A DNA stretch of 64,000 nt from Mixophyes australis (taxonomy: Eukaryota; Chordata; Amphibia; Anura; Limnodynastidae), in NCBI GenBank assembly GCA_036250195.1, contig JAVHZZ010000002.1:369708124-369772123 (forward strand). The letters are read 5' to 3'. The position numbers and the translations under genes are program-made. The notes under the pieces were generated by a model that had not been told where the DNA came from, ran no database searches, and saw only the letters and a program-made list of their open reading frames with translations. Positions 57,487-64,000 of the stretch are shown piece by piece. Position 1 is the stretch's first letter. The number at the start of each line of letters is the position of its first letter.

Positions 57487-58265
57487 TACCGTATTTCCCC
57501 ATGTATAAGACGCACCTTTTTCCCAATAATTTTGGGTCTAAAAAGTGGGTGCGTCTTATAAAGTGCCAGCGCTTCTTAACTCCCTCCAGAATGAAGAAGA
57601 CCCCTGTTGGACTGGCACCACTTACCACCCCCACCCCCACCCACAGTGGAATAACGGGACAATGATCACACCACTCTCCGCCTGCGTTGACACGGATCCG
57701 GTACCGAAGAGTACCCAATACACCCTATAAATACTAGTCAATCTAACCATTTCCTCTCCCTGCACCTTTTCGGCTCTCCGCGGTGTGTCGATCGCGGGCC
57801 TGAGCGTTGATTGCGGTCTGAGGAGAGAGAGGAGTACACTGCCCCGCCATTGCCACCTCACAGGAAGCGAAGGTCCTACACAGCTGGGGTCCTACACGGT
57901 GGTGTCCGCTCTGCTGCCTGCAATTCATCCAAGACAAGTATGAGTGTTCACCCACTCCGGTACTTGTACCCGCAGAACCGATCAGCTCTGTGAACAAACT
58001 CCTTTTTTGTTTCCTAGTTTTGGTATTCTAAAAGAACAAAGGTCCTGCTGGCGCCTCCAGCTCGGTGTGTTCAGCAAGGGAGAGCTTTGAACTGCCTACA
58101 CAAGATGCTAATGAGTTTGGGAAGACGAGCTTACAAAACACTGCAACTCTCGGGAATAGCTTTAGTTCAATAACCTTGTGTAATACATCTTTTTTTAAAT
58201 TTTGGGCCCCAAAATTAAGGTGCATCTTATACAAGGGTGCGCCTTATACATGGGGAAATATGGTA
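57487..58265. mobile_element. TATAAGACGCACC-terminus element, 779 bp
   Basis: TACCGTATTTCCCCATGTAT at the left and ATACATGGGGAAATATGGTA at the right are inverted repeats. TAAGACGCACC and GGTGCGTCTTATA blocks recur inside each end. The middle is CpG-richer, with CACCCCCACCCCCACCC and GCCTGAGCGTTGATTGCGG. Same terminus as the element at 40.99 kb. Frames inside are not recognised. Confidence 0.8.
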
Positions 58266-59675
58266 TATCTTACAATGTGCAGATTACACACCCCTGTGAG
58301 AGCTCCCTTAAAGTGGCCCATGCCTTCTGCAGTACAATAGGGCAAGAAAGTTTCATGCTAGCAGGAGTAAGTGTCACTTTCACATTATTAGGCCAAGAAA
58401 CAATAAATCGCACAGGGCCTCATTAAGTTGGTTTACTTATTTAGGAAGATTAGCACTAAATGCTGAGAAAATGGGAGCTTCTACCTATTTACCAAAGCGT
58501 CCGACCTGTTAAGGCTATCGCCAGGAGGTAACCATCGTCGGGGACCTGCTGATACGTTTCCCCATACAAACATAGGGGAAGCAAGGACAGCGGCGGTACA
58601 AGTCCTCCCCTGTTATTTTTGGTTTTGATTTTTTTTTTTTTTTTTTTTTTCCTCTATTCTTTTATTTATTTATTTTAACTGCAACCATTTATTTATTTTT
58701 CTAACATCTGAAACTGGAAGCCCAAGTCCGGCTTTTCAGTTCCAGTGCATATGCCTGATCAGACATAAGCATTCCAAGACTGGCTTGGCAAGGGCCAAGA
58801 CTCCTCTTACTGTTGCCAGCCAATATCACCAGGGAGCAGAGAATCGCTCAACTGCCCGGTGACATTTTCTTAATAATAGGCCGATAAGAATTTTGCACAG
58901 CAATAGAAAATCTTTTATTGTTAATAAATAGCCCCTTAGAGCTACATGTAAGTGCATTTACATAACAATGTATTTTTGTAAAGTTAACGCATAGCATAAT
59001 AACACAACTCGCGCCTGTATTTAGATTTGTACGTACCTGGCACTTGTGGAACATTGTACTTGGCGAAGAGGATGAGAGGCATTAACATGCAATTACAGCA
59101 CAATTAGGAGGTACACAAGTTAAGCAAGGTCTTTTGACAGGCATCTAATGTTCAGTAAAATACTACATAAGCCAGGTAAAAGTTGATGATGAATGACACA
59201 TATATTGGCCCAATATATGTTCAAATTTAAATTGGTCTCACAGATTTCACCCACCTGCTCCCAGCCTGGTAAAATTAGTGTGAAATTAACATAAGGATCA
59301 TGGATTTCTATAGATAAAATTCCACTATACAGTTTTATTATTTAACTCCAATGCTGTAAAAAAAAAATTAAAAAGCAAAGCTCATATGTAGAGTGGTATA
59401 ATCTACTTTAAAGAGTCAGATTTACATAATTCAATGGGATGTCCTCACCATTATGTCACAAAAAGCTAAATACTGGTTAATAACATGTTAATCATGGACT
59501 TTAATGAACGACAGAACACTCAGATAACCAAAAGGAATACTAAAAATATATCTGGTCCCTATGGCTCCCTAAAAGGGCCAAACAGTTACTAAATTTACCA
59601 CATTCCCTTCAGCGCAGTTATGAATGTGTGCTATGACTGCTTGTAGAACTTCAGGGCTGCCTACATTAAAGGGAC
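58266..59675. other. No gene; long T-run
   Basis: A T-run at about 58628-58650, then TTATTTATTTATTTT. Otherwise AT-rich without recognised features. Confidence 0.45.
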
Positions 59676-59679
59676 ATTA

Positions 59680-60117
59680 GAACTGGAACGACCTTCCTCG
59701 CTCCATCCGTCTCTCTCCTAATCTGTGCTCCTTCAAACGAGCACTCAAAACTCACCTGTTCCTTAAAGCCTACCAACCTTCTACCTAACCTGCATCTCCT
59801 CCAAACGTTCTACCCTCTCTCCTCCCGGTCCCTCTCCCCACACTTCAACTTCCTCCAATTGTGTCTGTTTCGTTCACCCACCCTTAGGATGTAAGCTTGA
59901 ATGAGCAGGGTCTTCTTCCCTCTTGTCTCCACACCTGTTCTTCTACTCTGCCTCTACTGCATTGACCTAACTGGAGTTTCTGAAGCATTGGTATTTTTGT
60001 TTATTGTTCTGTACTGTTATACCCTGTATAGTCTACTGTTTGCTTTGTGTACGGCGCTGCGGAAATCTTGTGGCGCCTAACAAATAAATGATAATAATAA
60101 TAATAATAATAATAATT
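59680..60117 (+). mobile_element. L2-clade LINE 3' end: ORF2 C-terminus and tail
   Basis: Reads 'WNDLPRSIRLSPNLCSFK' then 'RALKTHLFLKAYQPST' and stop, then a UTR with CCCTTAGGATGTAAGCTTGA and GTGTACGGCGCTGCGGAAAT and a clean (ATA)n end. The open C-terminus and the long pure tail suggest it is younger than the 24.2-kb copy. Confidence 0.9.
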
Positions 60118-60633
60118 ACTGAAAAACATTGCGGAGTAAAGAACGTTTATTATTTTGCACATAAAGTAGAGATGAAAGAGAATGTCACACAAAACTAAAA
60201 GTGTAATATTATGTACATTTTAACAGATTCAAATAAAAAACTAAACGTTATGCTTATTTGGTATGCGCCAGTCTAGAACCCCCCTCCAGTGTCTTAAACA
60301 GGCAGAATGCAAATGCAAGCTTGTGGGGGAGGGGCATTGACTCCCGCTGTCTGTATGTAATAGGTGAGGAGAACAGAAGAGCGTTGGGCTGTTACAGCAA
60401 ATCAGAGAATTGTGCATAGAAAATATATAAAAAAAAGTTTGATTTTGACTTACTGAACTCACAATTGTGGGCCCTGGCCCAAAATGTTTAGACAGTCTCA
60501 TCCAAATTTAGTGAGGCATGAGGTTTTGATCCAAACGTTGTTTGTTTCATTCTTTTGCCACCATATCAAAGAAGTCAGGAAGGTTATTGTGGTCACATGT
60601 AGGGATCATTAATACAGAAATGCACAGCCCAAG

Positions 60634-60684
<51 letters not shown>

Positions 60685-60824
60685 ATATTGTGGGCAGAAC
60701 ATATCTTATCACAGGCTCACATTTCACCAGGTGCATGTAAACGAACAGTGTTTCTCAGCCTGTAGTACGTGTACTCCCAGGGGCACAGCAGACGGGTGCA
60801 AAGAGTACTTCCACTAGTCTAAGT
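60118..60824. other. No gene; (AT)n microsatellite
   Basis: An (AT)n microsatellite at about 60638-60680. Other frames are unsupported. Confidence 0.45.
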
Positions 60825-61114
60825 CATAGCTGCCTACTCTCCCGGAATGTCTGGAAGACTCTCGATTTCCTGGGAGTCCTCTAGGACTCCCGGCAGAGCA
60901 GGGCAACCCCCTGAGTCCCGGACAGTTTGCTAAGTTAATTGGAGGGGGCACGATTCACACATCATCGTGGCCCCACCCCCTGCTGGTATAGGGCAAAATG
61001 GTGATGCCAGCTTAGGGGGGCGAGGCTTAGTTACGCGATTCTCCAAGACCCGCCACCAGATGCCCTCCTGCCCCTGGACCTCTGGAACATGAACTGACAA
61101 AGTAGGCAAGTATG
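60825..61114 (+). mobile_element. CATACTTGCC hAT-like MITE with 8-bp duplication
   Basis: CATAGCTGCCTACTCTCCCG at the left and GTAGGCAAGTATG at the right. A perfect 8-bp duplication GTCTAAGT flanks it (60817-60824 and 61115-61122). GC-rich interior homologous to the 45.37-kb copy. Confidence 0.9.
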
Positions 61115-61469
61115 GTCTAAGTCAGCTGAAAAAAAAAACTTCTATAATAAATAACAAAATCAGACTATACGCCAATGAGCACAAATGCATCAAATTCATA
61201 TTCAGACACTTCTGGCTGCCCACAGTTTGAAGGGCGGAAGGGGTGAGGGAAGGGGCGCAATGTATAGTAAGGGCATGCCAGGGTCGACCACACACACGTC
61301 TGATTCAAGCTCTGGCATCTCTGAGGTACGTGATTTTTAGTCGTATCACTGGCACCAGCTACAGGTCAGATGTAAGTGCCAAGTGATAGTGATGAAGGTA
61401 TGCCTGCCAGAACATGTGTCTGCAATTAAGAGCTGTGGAAATAGTGGTCCCATAGGAGCAAAGGCAATA
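61115..61469. other. No gene recognised
   Basis: Short stretch with an A-run, otherwise unremarkable. Confidence 0.45.
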
Positions 61470-62494
61470 AAAAGGTAAGGTCAATATAGGCTGGATGACG
61501 TGCATTCAAAACTTTTTAAAAACTTACATGCAATTTTAAATACACATATAGTCGTGAATAAACAAAGAGGTTGCAACCTTTACAGTACAGTAATAAAATC
61601 TAAACGGCGGTATTCTGTATCACATACAAAATATACAGTCAATAAAGCCAGTGGGTAACCATCCAATATGGCGGTCCTCGGATCAAAGCCTGGATCGATA
61701 TATGTATTTGAATATTCCTCTATTAAGGATGATGGTAATAATCAATTATAGTAAATGCAGATCGTTCAAAATCAGCCAGGCATACGATGCCTGGTGTCCA
61801 ATATTGCAGTCTCTGTATGGACAAATAGGTATAGATCCCGTAATGGCAAGGGGTAGGAGTGTCCAAAGTGTAAGTTGAATCCCAGTGGGGAAAATAAAGG
61901 ATCGGTTTTGAGGGCGCCTCCTCTGCCCATATGTTGAAATCAAACAGATACAGTCAGTCTGGGTGGTGCGGTAGCAGGATGCTATAGGAGAAGAGACTTA
62001 CCCTACCTAGGGCTATGATGATGTTCTTCTTCCAGAGTCCCTTCCGTCTGAGTCCCCACAGTAGAACGCTGTACGGGTAGTCAAAGTGATGAACAAGCCG
62101 CGGCCGTGACTTCATCCAATTTGCGCATGCGGTAAGGTGAAATAGGGACTGTTCCTTCATGAGCTCCAACCTGGAGCGCGTATAGGGAGCAGATAAAAGT
62201 TATGCCTCCAACGTGTTTCGCCTTAGGCTTCTTCGGGGATATATACTCTGCGTGGGTAACAATGGGTTTATAAAGGCGCCTGGTATAGTAATTGTCCTCC
62301 ATGATTGGTTGGGTGAAAAACGGATTAATTGCCCTCCATGATTGGTTGGGTGAATAACGGATTAATTGTCCTCCCTGATTGGTTGGAAGAATAACGCAAC
62401 CTTTGTTTATTCACGACTATATGTGTATTTATACCAGCATTAAAATTGCAAGTTTTGAATGTATGTCATCCAGCCTATATTGACATTACCTTTT
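61470..62494. mobile_element. Fold-back element with approximately 100-bp arms
   Basis: The left arm (61470-61574: GGTCAATATAGGCTGGATGA, ACACATATAGTCGTGAATAA) is matched in complement by the right arm (62396-62494: TTATTCACGACTATATGTGT, TCATCCAGCCTATATTGAC), with small indels. The centre carries CCTCCAACGTGTTTCGCCTT + AGGCTTCTTC (about 62205-62234) and a 37-bp tandem repeat. Frames inside have no recognisable domain. Confidence 0.85.
62291..62396 (+). repeat. 37-bp tandem repeat, 2.9 copies, CCAAT-bearing
   Basis: Units ATTGTCCTCCATGATTGGTT + GGGTGAAAAACGGATTA at 62291, 62328 and 62365, the last shortened. Each unit contains an inverted CCAAT (ATTGG). Confidence 0.9.
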
Positions 62495-62775
62495 ATTTCC
62501 ACAATTTCAATTTATTAAAGGGTGGGAACTTCCCTTTGCTCTCTCTGGTCTCCCTGGGCAGCCTTTTCTTCCCCTTGCGCACTCTACATTAAGGGAGCGT
62601 GGACCCTCAACCCCCCTCTGCTTGTGCAAATAATGTAAAAATGCATTCTACTTACAATAGACATTAATTACATCCCGATATATGGATATATGTATTTCAT
62701 GTAAAACAAATATATATTTTTTTAATGATTATCTTGTTAACAGGTAATATCTGTGCGTTCTGATGAGACTTTGTT

Positions 62776-62778
<3 letters not shown>
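62495..62778. other. No gene recognised
   Basis: GC-richer CTCTCTGGTCTCCCTGGGCA region, then AT-rich. Unassigned. Confidence 0.4.

Positions 62779-62845
<67 letters not shown>
62779..62845 (+). repeat. (TA)n then (CA)n microsatellite
   Basis: About 52 bp of uninterrupted TA followed by CACACACACACAC. It forms the left border of the repeat block below. Confidence 0.95.
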
Positions 62846-62846
<1 letters not shown>

Positions 62847-63260
62847 ATATAAATACATAGTGGCGTGTGTGGGAAAAAAAAAACAAGCTGCAGCGCCACC
62901 TGCTGGGCAGAGTTATACACTGACCTATATATTTCTTGAAGGAGAAGTGACAGTTGGGAGTGGTTGGTGGTTGCCGGGGGTGACAGTGGGGAGTTTTTAA
63001 CACGTTAAGTAGCTTGATGAAGGATGTGGCGATGAAGATGAAGATGAAGGATGAGGTGATGGAGAAAAATGATGAGGTGGACATGTGGACAAAACCACGT
63101 TAAAAAAAGGGCGCTTGCGTCGGGAAGTAACGCTCTTCCCCCGAGGAGGCCTGGGCTAGGCCCAAATGCATGACAAGAACCTTTTTAACACCTTAAGTAG
63201 CTTGATTTGACTAGAATGCATGAGTATCATGCACGGGTTAACACACACACACACATATAT
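62846..63260. repeat. Unclassified repeat block with 25-bp direct repeats
   Basis: TTAAGTAGCTTGAT with its upstream TTTTTAACAC occurs twice as a near-identical 25-bp direct repeat (62994-63018 and 63182-63206). Between them are a purine-rich GATGAAGATGAAGATGAAGG stretch and a GC-rich segment (GCGCTTGCGTCGGGAAGTAA, GAGGCCTGGGCTAGGCCC). A hairpin TGCATGA-GTA-TCATGCA follows at about 63218, then GGGTTAACACAC. (TA)n/(CA)n sits at both borders. It looks like a complete mobile element, but I cannot assign the superfamily. Confidence 0.5.
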
Positions 63261-63535
63261 ATATAATATGTCTGTCTGCATACAGCAAGGGCCGTATAGG
63301 CAGAATGTTTCTTCAGATCAGCTTGTACTTGAATACGACTAATTAAGAGAAAAGCAAATTGCGTTCACTTTCCATTCCTCAATGAATCAGGCCCCGACGA
63401 CTTTTTTACAAAAAAAAAAATGTGAACAGTTTGGCGTGTGCTTGAAATATATTGATACATAATAGTGGATAAAGCCCATCATGCAATAAGGTTTTGTTTT
63501 TTTAAGAACTATCCATTTCCAGCCACAAAAAAAAA
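63261..63535. other. No gene; possible MITE end
   Basis: CAATGAATCAGGCCCCGACG at about 63379 resembles the right end of the GGGCCTGATTCATT MITE at 18.88 kb, but its partner is not evident. A-runs at about 63410 and 63526. Confidence 0.4.
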
Positions 63536-63539
63536 AAAA

Positions 63540-63900
63540 GCTTAAAATTCTAAAACAATGCAGGTGAAGCTAGCGCAGAATGTAATTCACCACCAGCATA
63601 TTGATTTTACACCCATAATTAGCCTCCAGTTACAATGACCTCGGAGATACAGTTGACTTGCTGAGGAACCTTAAAATTCCTTTTAATGTTTTCCGAAAGG
63701 TCTCCAAATAATTGACATTCAGCCTGTCTACATTTCGCACTGAGAATTAGTCAGGCTGTTTGCTAATCACCGGAAGATAAACTTGTTCCACACATCTAGT
63801 TAGACATGCCCAGTTGCAGCGACTTTTCAAAATCATAGCAATCCAATTAGCATGCAGGCACCAGCTGGCTGAGAGATGCCAATTTTAGATCTTTATGTTT
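63540..63900. promoter_or_regulatory. Candidate conserved non-coding element
   Basis: Dense, repeat-free, homeodomain- and E-box-rich sequence, for example ACACCCATAATTAGCCTCCA, CAAATAATTGACATTCAGCC, ATCCAATTAGCATGCAGGCA and CACCAGCTGGCTGAGAGATG. It runs towards the window end and is the strongest of the enhancer-like stretches by texture. Confidence 0.4.
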
Positions 63901-64000
63901 AAAAACGAATTAGTTTTGTGTTTTTTTTTTTAATTTATAAAACTGTGGCACTGACCCTATTTCTAAAGCTGGAGATTCTGAATATAGTAAATGTTTTAAT

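Noticed and set aside
60542..60817. Frame with (IY)n repeat
   Set aside because: It is the translation of an (AT)n microsatellite.

Overview
This window looks like non-coding vertebrate DNA, most likely from a frog (Anura). I found no intact host protein-coding gene. The frog call rests on the repeats: tRNA-headed V-SINE-like elements with L2-type tails and TGATGATGA ends, L2-clade LINE tails ending in (ATA)n, a decayed Tc1/mariner transposase, PIF/Harbinger-like elements with TTA target duplications, hAT elements with 8-bp target duplications, and many palindromic MITEs. The species and the host locus cannot be fixed from the sequence alone.

Host signals are few. A CpG-rich promoter at about 9.2-9.9 kb carries a CRE, a perfect NRF1 palindrome and a CCAAT box. 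Next to it is an excellent splice donor on the minus strand at 9590, so a mostly non-coding first exon probably starts near 9.65-9.70 kb and its gene runs leftwards; no coding exon of it could be recognised in 1-9.5 kb. A second, TATA-type promoter-like block lies at 45.08-45.2 kb on the plus strand. Several stretches with no repeat hallmark (31.6-32.0, 34.8-35.2, 40.2-40.6, 46.5-46.8, 52.6-52.9 and 63.5-63.9 kb) read like conserved non-coding sequence, but that needs alignment.

Mobile elements dominate the rest. 0-9 kb: V-SINEs, a 222-bp palindromic MITE and an L2-like tail. 10-20 kb: a LINE end split by a Harbinger MITE, V-SINEs, palindromic MITEs and an LTR-like block. 20.4-21.9 kb: a 1.49-kb hAT with a perfect 8-bp target duplication, carrying a G-rich minisatellite inside a relic intron. 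22-30 kb: a Harbinger deletion derivative, a Tc1 remnant and a 24-bp minisatellite split by a SINE. 39-46 kb: nested palindromes, a hAT MITE pair and Harbinger MITEs. 49.6-52.0 kb: the largest element, a 2.4-kb Harbinger-like transposon with its own promoter, three exons and a protein I do not recognise, now broken by a LINE-tail insertion. 54.2-55.7 kb: a palindromic element with a hAT fragment nested inside it. 57-63.3 kb: another palindromic element, an L2 tail, a hAT MITE, a fold-back element and an unusual repeat block next to (TA)n.

The most interesting object is the 49.6-52.0 kb transposon and its unknown accessory gene, together with its inverted deletion derivative at 23.2 kb. Next are the hairpin in the CpG-island first exon, the relic-intron minisatellite in the 20.4-kb hAT, and the element at 41 kb whose palindrome gives nearly the same peptide on both strands.
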